Below are positions 1 to 12,500 of a stretch of 64,000 nucleotides of DNA, piece after piece. The stretch is from Aulostomus chinensis (taxonomy: Eukaryota > Chordata > Actinopteri > Syngnathiformes > Aulostomidae). Positions within the stretch are counted from its first letter, which is position 1. Every line of letters starts with the position of its first letter. The translations under genes were made by a program, and so were the position numbers. The notes beneath the pieces were generated by a model. It was not told the origin of the DNA and did not search any database. It saw nothing but the letters and a program-made list of their open reading frames with translations. The stretch covers positions 26,322,692 to 26,386,691 of the forward strand of contig JBBMOA010000013.1 of assembly GCA_037954235.1 (NCBI GenBank), read 5' to 3'.

Positions 1-749
1 GGCCGCCACGTCACGTGTCACGTGTTCACGTCGCGGTTGGCACACAGATCACTCTGTCTCAGTGTGATCAAATCCTCGCGTGCACGTCCCGGTTGCACAA
101 GTATGACTTGCGCTACTTCAGGCTGTTTACACTCATCCTACAGAAAGTAATTCGCTCGCGTCAACGTGATCCAGGAGCGAGACGTCAGGACGTCTGAGTC
201 GGCCGTTCTGGAACCAAGAACACTTCCAGTCTCTGAATCTGTTCATCTACTTTTATCTTAACCCCCGAACAGCAGAGGTGTCACAAGCACCGGAAAACAG
301 ATTTTCACTGAGAATAAGAGAGGAAAAACTCAACAAAACTCCGCTTGAGGTTCAAGTTTTATAAGATGACGGATGAAAGCTTTCTCGTAGGACATCTAGA
401 GGAGGTTTTGTGAGAGTGTGTTGGGTAATTTTGTGCCTGATGTTGTCAGAAGATACTTTATAAGTTTGCGTCATGTCAGAAATGCACCCCCCCCCCCAAA
501 CATAAGACTGAATCCAGGCAGGAATGCAAACCAGCCCCTGCAGGGAAAGTGTGTTACCCTGCTTTTGCTGAAAGAAGGAACCAGTGTTCATTCCCGTGTA
601 TGTGAAGCCTCGGGGTACAGTGGTACCTCACCTTACCAGTTTAATGGAGGCTGACGTTCACCGCCACTGCCCCGTGGCTGTGGAGTCGCCAAACGCAACC
701 TTGGAGAGGAAGTCAGTTAACATTACAAAGAAAGCACGCCCGGTCGTAC
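1..749 (-). other. htr4: htr4 intron after the TM1 exon (5' part only)
   Basis: This is the start of the intron that follows the TM1 exon on the minus strand. The donor GT is at 749-748 and the context reads CAG|GTACGA. The next htr4 exon should begin with the conserved KIKTNYFIVSLA region of TM2. I see nothing like it here, so that exon lies left of the window. The stretch holds an 11-base C run at 487-497 and otherwise unremarkable sequence; short open frames here look like chance. Confidence 0.75.
487..497. repeat. poly-C run (11)
   Basis: This is an uninterrupted run of 11 C bases. It is one of eleven G or C homopolymers of at least 10 bases in the window. Confidence 0.95.
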
Positions 750-863
750 CTGAGTTGTCTGTCCTTGCAGACGGCGACCATGACCAGCAGGTTTCCCAGG
801 ATGCTCATCAGCATGACCAGAGACAGGAAGCAGATCAGAGCCATCCGCTTTGGCATGCTGTCG
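750..863 (-). CDS. htr4: 5-hydroxytryptamine receptor 4, TM1 coding exon
   Basis: This 114-base minus-strand exon encodes the first transmembrane helix of the serotonin 5-HT4 receptor, a plasma-membrane GPCR that raises cAMP through Gs. It starts after an AG acceptor at 865-864 and ends at a GT donor at 749-748. It carries one base of a split codon, 37 whole codons and two bases of the next Arg codon. The frame runs from DSMPKRMALICF through a hydrophobic stretch to GNLLVMVAVCKDRQLR. The conserved TM1 Gly-Asn is present. The following VMVAVC-DRQLR is, as far as I recall, nearly identical to mammalian HTR4 and unlike the dopamine D1, beta-adrenergic or 5-HT7 receptors. The mammalian Trp is replaced here by Lys. 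The intron position after QL(R) agrees with the vertebrate gene as I recall it. Only this exon and the upstream N-terminal exon lie in the window, so the gene is partial. Confidence 0.93.
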
Positions 864-1461
864 CTATGGGAACAAGGAACCACACACATCGGTTAGTGGC
901 GCGACAGTAAAACGCATCTTCTGCTGGAGACTGGTAAAACAACAACAACAACAAAGCATCAGTTTCCTCATCCTCACCCTCATCACCACATTCATCCCAG
1001 GAACATTCAGGCGCCGGCGCCGTTTTTGGCAGCGAAACTTTTAATAACAAAATGCGGTGTCTTTGTCCTGCTGGAGTTTCTGTGTGGAGACGAAAAAAAC
1101 TTCATCTCAGAATTGTGAAGTCTGCGAATTCGTCACTGCATCGGCGCGCCAGCTTCTGAGTGAGGAAACGTCTTCACCACTCGCATATTTGCTGTTTTAA
1201 ATGAGAATGAGTCAGCACTGGACGTCAAGGACGCCTCACGAGCGGAGCGTCGGGTCTTTTGAGCCGATCGTTTTCTCTCCAACAAACAGCGGAGTTTTAT
1301 TCTTGCTAGAGAGTCTCAGATGTCTCATCCATCACATGTTGGGGTTCAGCCCGACCTCCACACACGTACAACAAGCTTCATACCACCCCCCTGCTGCAGC
1401 GGCCCGTGTTTGGTGCTTGTCCGTCATATGTAACACGCTAACGATGCCCGAGCCCACAGCT

Positions 1462-1480
1462 GGGGGGGGGGGGGGGGGGG
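1462..1480. repeat. poly-G run (19)
   Basis: This is an uninterrupted run of 19 G bases on the plus strand. It is the first of three runs of 17 or more within 810 bases. Such a tract can form a G-quadruplex on its own, and its read length is likely to be error-prone. Confidence 0.95.
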
Positions 1481-1759
1481 TCAGGACCCCAGCTCCTCTC
1501 AGAGGCGTTACAGAAACCTTCAAAAACATTCTTCCAACAAGTCAACCTCCAACAAGTCCAAGGAGAATGAACTGCAGCTCGTCTGCCTCCTCATGTCCGT
1601 GAGTCAAAGCCAGCGCCAACTTCAGGTGAGAGCCACTGCTGCTCTGAAAGAGCGGGGAGGCCCCAGAACGCAGTCGCAGCTCCAGATGAGCGGACTGCAG
1701 TGGTCCAAAGTGGTCCTGGCTCGTGAGGGAAGATCTGATGAGACCACAAAAACATCCGT

Positions 1760-1778
1760 GGGGGGGGGGGGGGGGGGG
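1760..1778. repeat. poly-G run (19)
   Basis: This is a second run of 19 G bases, 280 bases after the previous one and in the same orientation. Confidence 0.95.
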
Positions 1779-2251
1779 TAAATCTGCTCGACTCAAAGCT
1801 GAAAACAGGAAATGCAAAGCGATTCTCCTGCTGCGATGTGCGCCAAAGCAGCAGCTTCATTCTTCCTGCAAATTCCCCTCCAACACTTTCATGCTAGGTA
1901 TTTTTTATTCAACGTGACGGCGGTAATTTCTCTTCCAACCAAGACTGACACGTCTCAGGAAGCCAGGTGTAAGGTGCTAAGTCATGATCTGCCAGGGCGA
2001 AACACGATACGTTGTAGGACGTTAAAACTGCAGATGCTGCGTTTTCAATCTTGTATATTTAACCTTGGCAAAGGATCAACAAACTGTCTTCAGCAAAGTA
2101 GCTGACGTGAATAATGAATAAAAGCCCTGGAAGTGAGCTGTGTGGTTTAAGAACCCTGAAATTGACTTGTTTAATCTCAATCTTGTTTGACATTTGTAAT
2201 CCATTACAGTAATCCTCCTGAAGTTTGCGGTTTCTCGCAAAGTTTTGACAT

Positions 2252-2268
2252 GGGGGGGGGGGGGGGGG
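2252..2268. repeat. poly-G run (17)
   Basis: This is a third plus-strand G run in the local cluster. A shorter C run (10) follows at 2517-2526. Confidence 0.95.
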
Positions 2269-2645
2269 CTGCTCCGTGTCGCAAGCATCATTTTAACTTC
2301 CTCCACCAGAAGCATTGCGTTCCATGAAAGTATGGAGTCACTAGGAGAGCGAGGAGCCGCGTGCTCTCCCCATCTGCCAAATTATTTTACTCTCAGCATC
2401 TTTGGTTCAAAGGCAAAGTGATTGTGAGGGTGCAAATGAGTTCTTTGATCAGAGGTGCCAACACACTAATCAGATCAAATGGGAACACGGAGAACATCTC
2501 AGCAGAACCATCATTACCCCCCCCCCAAGGCCTTGAAACACTGCACTTATTTCCTTTCATCTTGAATTTGTCAGCCCACAGTCTGACCTTTCTTCTAAAC
2601 GAGACTTTGATTTGCACATAATGGTAATAGAAACTTTTAATAAAG

Positions 2646-2646
<1 letters not shown>

Positions 2647-2710
<64 letters not shown>
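2647..2710. repeat. (TG)32 microsatellite
   Basis: This is a pure run of 32 TG units followed directly by a few GA units. It is the longest dinucleotide repeat in the window. On the htr4 sense strand it reads (CA)n. Confidence 0.97.
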
Positions 2711-2716
<6 letters not shown>

Positions 2717-3377
2717 GCAGCACATAAATGTCCTCTTCGAGGGAAGAGCCTCTCCTGATTCTGGCTCCAGCGGTGAATGATGGCGGCGACAGCGGCCGAG
2801 TCTTTCCCTCGGTGTTGAAACATCCATTAGCTGCCTGTCGGCCGGTGGAGCCGCCGGCGTCCTCTCACACAGAGACGAGGAACCGTTAAGCTCAGCACCA
2901 GGCTGTCCCCCATTAGCCACCGCTTCTCCGGGTAAAGCTCGTTCAAACAAAGCCCAGCTTTCCCTCCCAGATAAACAACACAAGCACTTCACGCACGATG
3001 ACTGAGCAAACTCTCTACTCGCCGTCAGGTGGGCAGGAAGCACTTGTAAGGAGATCATCTACATCTGAACAAGCTCAAGCTAATGTGTCATTTACTCTGG
3101 ATCTTTGTTGCTCCGCCCCCTCCGCTGCTGCGGGGAGCCCCCCGGTCTACCACGTGCTTCCTCTGTCACATGTGGCGATGTTGGCAGCATCTTTTCACCG
3201 ATAACGCCGAAGGATTTACCAGGATGACGAAGCAGGTGGGAAGATCTCGTAGACCCAGACGGGCCGGGGCAAGTGAAGCAACCAGGACACACACCCTCAT
3301 CCTATGTGTGTGTAGCGATCGTGAGTCACAGCTCAAGGGGCCACAGCTTTACTCGCTGGAGCAAAAACCATCAAGTC

Positions 3378-3379
<2 letters not shown>

Positions 3380-3426
<47 letters not shown>
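3380..3426. repeat. (TG)23 microsatellite
   Basis: This is a pure TG run of about 23 units. The Cys/Val-repeat and Thr/His-repeat open frames across it are artefacts of the repeat. Confidence 0.97.
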
Positions 3427-3428
<2 letters not shown>

Positions 3429-3904
3429 AGACCAATATTGCCAGGGCCAAATTTTGTTCCCAGCAGGCTCTGAGGAGATTCAGGGTAGGGCAGAAAAGTC
3501 TGAGTGAAACAGAAAAGCGGTAACTTGCTTTGACACCTGATCCTGGTGACCTTGGAGCTGCAGCTCCGCCGAGCCTCTGCGGGGCAATCAGCACTCAGCA
3601 GACTCAATCAACCATTCAGAGACAAATGAGGGGCGACTGAGGAAATACCCCACGCAGACAAGATGCTTGACAGGCCTGATCCAGTCCCTCGCTGGGCAGC
3701 TGGTTCCAATAGCGCCACATACCTTCAATGCGAGACAGCTTTGAGGCTCTGAGTCCGATAGAAGCCTCTGCTGAATCAACAGCGAGACAAAATTGTTATA
3801 AAATCCCAGGGAGAGCGGTAATAACATCCTCTGTTGTCCCAGCAAGATAACACTTGACATCCATCACCTGCACTGCTTCAGAAGGCTTCCTGCTGCCTCC
3901 CCAG

Positions 3905-4120
3905 CTCCTCTGGTCTGGGGCTCCAGCCTGGTTCCATACCAGCCGACCTCCCCGAGTGAGCCACTGAGCTGCCGGCTGATTGGCTCAGAGGAGCGGGTTT
4001 TTATCAGCCCTGATGACAAGGAGTCAGGAATCTTGGTGGGCCTCACCAACACCCCCAAAGACCCGCTGCTGCTGCAGGCTGAGTGCATCAGAAATCCCGA
4101 CGCCGTGAGAGTCAGCGGAG
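3905..4120 (+). CDS. unassigned candidate exon, symmetric phase 1-1
   Basis: This is a possible plus-strand internal coding exon antisense to the htr4 intron; I do not recognise the product. It has a pyrimidine-rich acceptor (cttcctgctgcctccccag) and a good donor (GGAG|GTGAGC). One frame is open for all 71 whole codons, with two bases before and one after, so both flanking introns would be phase 1, the usual pattern for shuffled extracellular modules. The predicted peptide runs from PLVWGSSLVPYQ through CRLIGSEERVFISPDD and GILVGLTNTPKDPLLL to RNPDAVRVSG. It has two Cys, no low complexity and a plausible beta-rich character. I found no partner exons nearby. A frame this long can arise by chance in GC-rich DNA, so it may be spurious or a pseudoexon. 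Confidence 0.27.
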
Positions 4121-5029
4121 GTGAGCTGACTGCAGATTTGCCTTCAGAGGCCTCTGCTGACTTACTGTGAAAATAGTGAAAGTTTGTGTGCTGGGATAAA
4201 AGTTCAACGCAAAAAAGAAAAGAAAAAGGGAACCTGAGTGTCCAGATGGAACGGAATTGCTGGGGACTCTGGTGCTCCTCAGGCCAGATTTCAATTCAAG
4301 CACGAGCGTGAAAGGGGCCGACACAACTGAGACAAGAACGGTGCATCTCATTGGGATTTGTGGCGGACGTCCATGTGCACAGCGTCACTCTCGTTTCACT
4401 GGAGCAGATTTCCTCTCACCTGAACAACACTATCAGTTCGTAACAGCAGTATTAGTTTGAACCCAGAACCATGGACTCTCCTGAGCCTGACCAAGGCTCC
4501 TGAACCTGATGAGACCTGAACCGCAGCAATTCATTGATTTTCATCAGACAACAGACAGGAAACGTGCTCAGGTGTCACTGCTGTTGCTGTGTGTGGTGGG
4601 TTCGTTCCACCTTGTTCCTTCTGTGAGAGCGGCTGATGTAACCAAACTTTGTCTTCGGTGAAAAGAACCTGCAGCAGCTGTGTGATGTCATTTTCATCTT
4701 CTTCTTTTTTTTTTTTCATTTTTCATGCAACAAACTTCTTTTGTGGAGCTCCAACTCTGAGTCAGCTTCACAAATAACCAGCAGCTCTGCCTGCTGCCGG
4801 CGCCTCAGACGTCGCCGGCCTCAGCCGATGCTGTCGTGTGTGTTTTTGTGCCAAGCAAACAGAGGCGAATGGCAACAGGAGCTCTCCGGAAGCGATTCTA
4901 CACCTCCTGTTAGTTGAAAGTGTGAAAGCCAGCTGAGTTCACTCCTCAACAACAACATCATCATCAAATCTGCCGGGACACCTTTTAGCTCACCACCCCA
5001 CCGAGGCAGCAGGCGCGCCGCTCGTGAGC

Positions 5030-5030
<1 letters not shown>

Positions 5031-5061
<31 letters not shown>

Positions 5062-5402
5062 TCCAGCAGCAGCAGCAGCAGCTCCAGCAGCTCCAGCAGC
5101 AGCTCCAGCAGCAGCAGCAGCAGCAGCTCCAGCAGCAGCAGCAGCAGCTCCAGCAGCAGCAGCAGCAGCTCCAGCAGCAGCAGCAGCTCCAGCAGCAGCA
5201 GCAGCAGCTCCAGCAGCAGCAGCAGCTCCAGCAGCAGCAGCAGCAGCTCCAGCAGCTCCAGCAGCAGCAGCTCCAGCAGCAGCAGCAGCAGCAGCTCCAG
5301 CAGCAGCAGCAGCAGCAGCTCCAGCAGCAGCAGCAGCAGCTCCAGCAGCTCCAGCAGCAGCAGCTCCAGCAGCAGCAGCTCCAGCAGCAGCAGCTGCAGC
5401 GC
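5031..5402. repeat. CAG-type minisatellite (CTC plus 2-7 CAG)
   Basis: About 370 bases consist of CAG runs of two to ten units separated by single CTC triplets. The opening pure run (5031-5060) has ten CAG units. The repeat is a multiple of three, so it is open in several frames (poly-Ala/Pro, Gln/Leu or Cys/Trp/Ser). There is no start context, splice site or flanking protein to support translation. On the htr4 sense strand it reads CTG/GAG. Confidence 0.95.
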
Positions 5403-7080
5403 TGAGTGTGCAGACTCACCTGTTATTCAGCACACTCAGCCTCAGCTGGCCGTCATCGCTGCGATGGCAAGATTGCTGATGACAAAGGAGGAGAGCAACA
5501 CACCAAGCAACCACCCAAAAAAACAAAACAACAACTTTGGCCAGCGCTGAACGGCTATCTGGAAATCCCTAATAGAGCAAACAATGGCTGTCTGGACAGT
5601 GGCGTTCCCTCTCAGCAGGCAAAGACAAGCCCGCTATTGTGCAGACATGCACCAGAAGCGACGGGTGCTGTCCAGACGGGTATCAAGTGCTGCCTCTCAG
5701 TGTGATAAAATGTGTCAGGAGAGAAGACTGGGTCGTGACAGAGTCCCCTGTTAGCTCAATTCACGGGAAAGTGAAAGCTGGGATAGAAAAAATAATAATT
5801 AGACTCGAAGGCTCTGGCGACGGCAGCAGAAGAAGAACAACAAATGTGTGCATCGCAGGAAGCAGCGAAGGAACTCTCCTTTCAACACACATCACACCGT
5901 TCACCTGCTTTCTTTGAATTCAACCGTCCAAGCTCCAGCAGCTCTTAGGGTAATAAAATGAAGTGAGCGTGTGTAGCTAAAGGGAAGCTCTGAACTTCAG
6001 GGAAAAAACCTTCACTTTTCCTCAGAGCAGCACGGGGCAACAAGCAGCCAGGGGCAGATGTTGAGTGCAGGACTTTTATCTCATCAGTTTACGTGAACAG
6101 AAAATCCCTAACAGGCTCCAGCATCAATAATGATGTTATGTTCCGAGTCTAGAACTGTGCACCTTTGCAGATTTGCCCGTCACCGCTTGACGTTCTGTTT
6201 GAGTCGGAGTGACGGCGCCCACCTCTCAACTGCTGCTGCGTAAGCGAGCTCTATTTTCACAACCCCGGGAGATTATTTTCTTTGCTGTGACAAATACTGT
6301 GGCAGCAGAGGTTCGCCGCTGAATGGCGAGGTCTCGCTTTCCGCTCAGACCTGGAGTTATGTTCCAATTAGGCTATGTTATCTTTCCCTCGCTTCAGTTA
6401 AAGGGAGGGTTTGCAGGGTAAAGCAGCCCGGGAGCGAGGAAGCCGACTCTGGTTGGAGCGCGCTGGCGGTCGGAGACCTGGTGAGTGCTTGAAAGCGTTT
6501 GTGACGGTGCCAACGACTGCAGTTTTGAAATCTGGCTGCTACCTCCATGGCTCAGAGGTTGAGGAGCGCTGCAAGTGTGAGCAGACGGCGTGAAAGGAGA
6601 GGACGGGTTCGTTACTTTTTAAAAATATGCGGCGACATTTTCAAGAATTAGAGCACGACTCCAAGGAGTAAAACCCACGACCCTGGTGCTTCCTGAACCG
6701 CTTATTAAAGAAGCAGGAGGCGCGCCGAGCTCACAGCCGTGGTTACTCTCACTGTTCGAGCTGCAAGCAGCGAAGGGCGGGCCCTTGGAGTGTGTGGCTG
6801 TGCCGTCCGGGAATTTTCATTTTCTTGTTGCCATTAGGGGGCGCCATGACGAGTTGTCCCCGGTTTCTTTCTTCACGACATACAACACCCATTCAACAAG
6901 TTTTGAAACAAACAGATGCCACTTAAAACAGGATCTCCGTGGTGACTGCATGAATTAAGTCGTACAAGCGGAGGCTGACTTTAAACCCTGCAGAACTCGG
7001 AGTCTCTCGTGTTTGTGTTTGCTGGCCACTACTTTAATGAAGCAGACCAAAGGCTGTCGCTCTGAGCTGCGGTACCCAGT

Positions 7081-7101
7081 CCCCCCCCCCCCCCCCCCCC
7101 C
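7081..7101. repeat. poly-C run (21)
   Basis: This is an uninterrupted run of 21 C bases, so G-rich on the htr4 sense strand. Confidence 0.95.
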
Positions 7102-7138
7102 GCTCTGGACCTGCTGGCACAGCTTCAACACCATTATG

Positions 7139-7181
7139 AGCGAGTCTGACTGGCCGAAAAATGTGTGCAGTCAGACTCGCT
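7139..7181. repeat. perfect 13-bp stem hairpin
   Basis: AGCGAGTCTGACT at 7139-7151 is perfectly inverted at 7169-7181 across a 17-base loop. Pairing stops at once on the outer side, so the stem is too short for a classic miRNA precursor. No T-run follows it. The function is unknown. Confidence 0.8.
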
Positions 7182-8127
7182 GTAAACAAACCCCAGGTTA
7201 GCTGCATTTATTTTTGACAATAAAACCAAAGCACACAGTGAGGTTGTCAGCCTGTTTGTCCTCGGTAAACATCCATCACCGTTTACAGACTTCCTCATTC
7301 TAATTCGACCGACCTCAGAGGTGCTACACTGAGGGCTTGCAGCCTGTAAACCCTGCATCTTTTATTAATCGTAACCACAACTGTTCCTTCTTCCATCCAA
7401 CAACTGCCACTTGCAGGTGTTAAAAAGGAATAAAATCCCACTTCCTGCTTTCTGTTCTGAAGTTCGTTTTAGGAACAAAAAACATTTGGCCAATGACACA
7501 CGAGGCCGTGGTGCCAACTGTGCTGCATTAAGCTGAGCGGTACAGAGACCAGCAGACCTCCAGCGAGCTGGTCGTGGGTCATCAGACACACCGCCGGAAC
7601 TACTTTCCTGACAACGCCACCGTGCGCGGTAATCTGACGCGGCGCCTTAAAAGCACCGCAGAGGAGATAAGCGTCTCCGTCTTCCTGTCTGATGATGGAC
7701 GACAAGCAGATCCACCGAAGGCTTCCTTTGATGGCAGTTTTTAAAAGGGACGTAAACACCAGTGTCCTCCGTCATGGAGGCGGCGCCCTTCATCTCCAAG
7801 CCCAGCTGATGGGCGTACCTCTGCTTTCTGCCTCATTACCTAAAGAGCAAACGACTGCCTGATCGCCACGGAGGGCTGACGCGAGGCCTGCGCACACAAA
7901 TATGGGACCGCACGAAAGACTTGATTCACCCTCACTTTTAGTTTTTTGGGATGTTTCCTTAAAATGTGAAAATAAATCAGAAAAGGAAAAAACATCAATC
8001 ACAAATGCAGGCGATTCATGTTCGTCTTTTATCCACAGAAGATTCGCTAAAAGTCTGTTAAGCATCAACTGAGGTTGGTGGTTATTAGACTCCATACGAA
8101 GTAATCGGGGTTAAATTGGTATGATAA

Positions 8128-8140
8128 CCCCCCCCCCCCC
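8128..8140. repeat. poly-C run (13)
   Basis: This is an uninterrupted run of 13 C bases. Confidence 0.95.
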
Positions 8141-8543
8141 GCAGCCCTGAAACAGAATAAGGGGTTGATGATGGATGGAACGGTATCATGTAAGTACTGC
8201 AGTATTGTGTATTAATACAGAATCAGCTCATCGACCACCTGAGCTCTTCATGTTTCCTTTTCTGCAGCGATTTAAATGTATTTAAAAAGAAAAGAAACCA
8301 GGAGTTCTGTTCCCTGGCGGCGTTCACTCTGATCTTCCAAGAATAGCCGAACTCATCTCAGGCTGATGGAACTCATTTGGGCTCCCGAGGTGGTTGCCTG
8401 AACGTAATGTGACGACCCGCCTCCCTGAATGGGACAGTTAACGATGTGTGACCAATAGCGCAGGCAGGCGAGGACAATAAGTGTCCACGAACCGCCCCGG
8501 ACACTGAATGCACCAGGGAGTGTTTGGAATAGAAAGGAGTGGC

Positions 8544-8556
8544 GTGTGTGTGTGTG

Positions 8557-8595
<39 letters not shown>
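8544..8595. repeat. interrupted (TG)n microsatellite
   Basis: These are TG units broken once by a short T run at about 8557-8561. The interruption suggests an older allele than the pure runs. Confidence 0.95.
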
Positions 8596-8596
<1 letters not shown>

Positions 8597-9468
8597 TCAG
8601 TGTGAAATCTGATGATGAAATTCCCTTCAGCCTGGGACGTCCATTTGTCGTGGACGACTAAAGATGCAGCCAAATGAGCGACTTCCTCTTCCCTCTGACA
8701 TGGCGGGATATTTCCTGTAGCGTTTGTGTTTTTGGGGCGGCGGATTTTCTGCACTGAGGTTCATTTGTGACGGATGCTTGTGATGAAACTCCAGACAGAA
8801 TCCTTTGTCATCTCTTCAGTTTGTAATCTGAGCCGACGTGTACATGTCCTCCTAAACCCTGTGTTTGGGCTGCAGACGGTCGGTCCCGTCGGTGGCAAGG
8901 CTGAGTGTGGGGCATGTATTTAATGATCTGATTTCCCAGGGAACAAACGAGGCCTCACAACGATGGAGTGATTCTGTCTCGTGTAAAACTGTCATGTGAT
9001 TTTAGGTCCACGACGAATAAGACAAACGTACATGGGGTTTTTGCGGAGTACCCTCAGAAAGCTTTCACCAGAAGCAAGCGTGTTAAATACGCGATTAAAT
9101 CTAGACAAACTGCTCCAGCCGGATCTCATCTAATCGAATTAATTGGTCTCTAATTAACCGGTGTCGTCGCCTCAGCCGAGAAGGTGTTTGTGTCGGTTAC
9201 AGGTAAATTATACCAGAGGAAATCCTTGAGGAGGAAAAATACTCTGGCTTTCTGTGTTTGCCCAATGAGGTCATCGAAGGTCAAAGGTTATTCCGCGTGA
9301 TTTCTAAAGAGATTTCCTTCAGGCCTGTTCGCGGGTCTCTCGCCGCAGACGCGTCACGTGATGTCAGAGCAAGAGAAAACAGGTCTGAGATCAGTCAGAC
9401 GTGAAGGGAACATCTCAGAGTCATCCGCTAATTCCCTGTGTGATTCAAATTCAGATTGCAGGCAGAAG

Positions 9469-9472
<4 letters not shown>

Positions 9473-9512
<40 letters not shown>
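9473..9512. repeat. (TG)20 microsatellite
   Basis: This is a pure run of 20 TG units. Confidence 0.96.
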
Positions 9513-9517
<5 letters not shown>

Positions 9518-12500
9518 CATCAGACAGCCATTACTGTTAATGTGGAATAAGAAGCTCTGTGAATCATTCGAGGCTAATTGTCTTCATAACAATTTCCCCC
9601 CGAAGCCAGGAGGCGTGATCCTGGCAGCTTCCACATAAACACACAGCTCAGTTTCACCCAATTACTTTACATCATTTTCCCTGGTAGTTCACTCATTTCC
9701 CCTCCAATTATCAATCATGTATTTGCTTCATATTGAAGTCCCGTGTTGCGACAGGGGAAATCTGAAGATGGCTTGCACATGTCTGGCTGGGGCGACTTCT
9801 CAGGTTCGAGGAGGCGCTAATGCCCGCCCTGCCGCCACATTCTCACCTCCACCCCCAGCGTCATTGGACAAAGAAGCGCTCTGTCACCGAAGCCAAATCG
9901 CGAAACAGCTGCCAAAACACACGGCAGACAGTCTCCGTGACGGCGAGCGAGCGACTCGTCTTCCCTGAATTGTCCTGAGTCGCTACAAGATTTGTATGAT
10001 TTGTTTTTGAAATTCCCTCAACAACGGACGTGAAAACAGCTATGAGTGGGAACACAGAGGACGATGAACGTTGCTAAGCAGATGCTAGCTGGTTCCTCTC
10101 CTCGTCTCATGGCCTTCTGAGCTCTGACATCAACTCCACCCAGCATCCTGGTGATGGACGACAACAACATCCACTACATGTGGCCTGCAAACACGTCCCT
10201 ACCCCAGGGGTTAACCGCTGGTCTGAGGAATTAACCTGCAAAAGACGCCTCAGCTGCACCTTGAATCCTGACACAGGCGGAACGGTGGGTGGGGGTCAAA
10301 CCAAGAGACCAGCAGAGGACCGAGCCTGCAGCACAGGACACCACTGGTGGGAAGGCCCTCAGAATATACAGGACCCGTTATTAATACATGACATTAGAGA
10401 CCATTTTCATGTGTTCATATGCGTCTTTCAGAGTTGCATTTCATTTGCCTTTGAGGCTAGCTAGGTAGCTAACATTAGCCCAGCGTGGTCAGGCTGTTGA
10501 CAGCAGCGAGGCAAAGGATAACCGACCTGACATCAGGTCAACCTGCTTGCTGTCCTGTTTGAAATCCCCTGATAACATTTAGGACGAAACCTTCCTTCAG
10601 TTTCTTCAACAACAAAATGTTCCGCAAGGCAGCAGCAGCTAAAACATCCTTACAACCAGGAGGAGCAGGTCAGTGTCAGCGGTGGAGAATGAGGCGTCTG
10701 ATCAGTCAAAGTCCATCTCATATTCAGTTGTGAGTACTTCCCCCAGGGGGCCCTGACAAGTACAAGCAGTACTTAGTATAAGCTGCAGCCGCTTTGTTCC
10801 AATTGCTGTATTTCAAAATTGGCAGGAGAGTGAATGAAGCTCTTCCCCCGACTGAGGGACTGCGTGCAACATGACTACAACAATCCTGTGGGACTGCGCC
10901 GCGCCAACGCGCTCCCACTTACATTCTAAATGCAAGTCTTTTGGTTTTCACAGAGACACACCTGTCTCCTGAGCGCTCCCGAGGAATCCGAAGCCTGTGA
11001 CTCAAGCACCAGTTTGGGGTTGCTTGGCAACACATTCTGACCAAGCGTACATTGCTTTATTTGGTCCTCATCACGCCAGCAGAGAGGATCAGCCTCTCCA
11101 TCTCGCCGCACGCTGCGTTAGTGTGACACTGACAGTCGGACTGTTACGGTGTGACGCTGAATAGAATTGCTTGCCACTCTAACGACGTTGAACATTTTTT
11201 GCGCGACACCAAAGGCGCTGGTTTGTTTGTGAATCCAATCAGAGAACGGACCGTTTTCAGTGCAGAGAAAACTGACTCAAACTGGCATGGACGGACTGTG
11301 CAAAGAAGAGCGGTTCAGTCGAGTTCAGGCTGGATTGTTAAGCTTCTGAGAGGGAGATACTGAGGCGACTAGCATGAATACAAATAAGTGACAGGAAAGA
11401 GGCTTCTATTCTAAGACAGCCTTTATTTGTTGGCTATAACTTTTCAAAAGGTTACATAAATATCGTTAAACAACCCCCCCCTCCCCAAAAAAAAGACTTT
11501 TAGTTAAATGCCAGCCCATGCAAATACCAAATTTGTGGCTGATTGACTTCTGCCATTGCAAAAGTAATGGATTTCACGAGTATTCGTGATTTTCTGACGT
11601 ATCAAGCGAAACAGAGAGCAGCGACTCCAGCAAAGATACTTGACGTTCAGCTCCTCTCAGCTGGTTGGGAGTGTATTTGTGAGGACGCTTTGTTTGCTGC
11701 CTGAGGATGTGTGCTAAAGCTCTTAAGATCCAGGATGAGAGCAATACTGAGTGCATATATAGCTGAAGGGATTCCCATGTAGGAGCTCAGAGGGTAAATA
11801 AGTGCGTGGGAGAGACACAAAGACACAGAGGTTCATGAGAGAGGGAAGACACAAATGGGACGACAAGCGGGACGAAAGTCAAGTGTAAGGAACCGGAACG
11901 GCCAAAATGTGAGCGAATCACAGAGCTGACAGACAGCAGCAGGAGGAGGACGTGTCTGGTCCAAGTCTCACCTTGGTCCGACCGACCCACACGCATCCAT
12001 CACTCTGTCGTTACCTTTGCTGAGCTCAGACACACATCCAAACCTCAATTCTGGCGAGAGGAATCAGGGTCGGGCTCACAGGACAGTGTCCCTCTCTCCG
12101 TATCGCTGCTCTTCAGGCTCCACAGACGAGCTGTTGTTGCCAGGGGCTTGCAGCAAGTCGGTAATCAAAGCTGCGTTCACTGCATGTACTGCAGTTGAAG
12201 GAATATTCAGATACAAACTGACTGTGGTAATCAAATCAGCGCTGTCAGGACACGTGGGACTAATTCAAGGAAGTGGACTGGATGGTCATCATTTCTTTTC
12301 CAGTCGTTCATGTTGGGAGCGATCTCAGGCAGCGAGCAAGCTATTTGTTGGTCGACTGTTAGCAATTGTTGTCCTGATCATGACAGTCCTCAAGCACGTA
12401 TGCGTGAAGCACTGTGGGGCCTGAAGCCTGCTACATGCTAACCACACCGTGTCACATGCTCGGTCACCTTCGTTCAACCATTGAGCTTTCGCGGTGGTCG

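Noticed and set aside
2393..3058. 221-codon minus-strand frame, the longest in the window
   Set aside because: It crosses the (TG)32 repeat as Thr-His units and shows no domain or motif; microsatellites lack stops in several frames.
5024..5479. Open frames of 144-151 codons rich in Ala/Pro (plus) or Cys/Trp/Ser (minus)
   Set aside because: They are products of three-base periodicity in the CAG minisatellite; there is no flanking protein sequence, start context or splice support.
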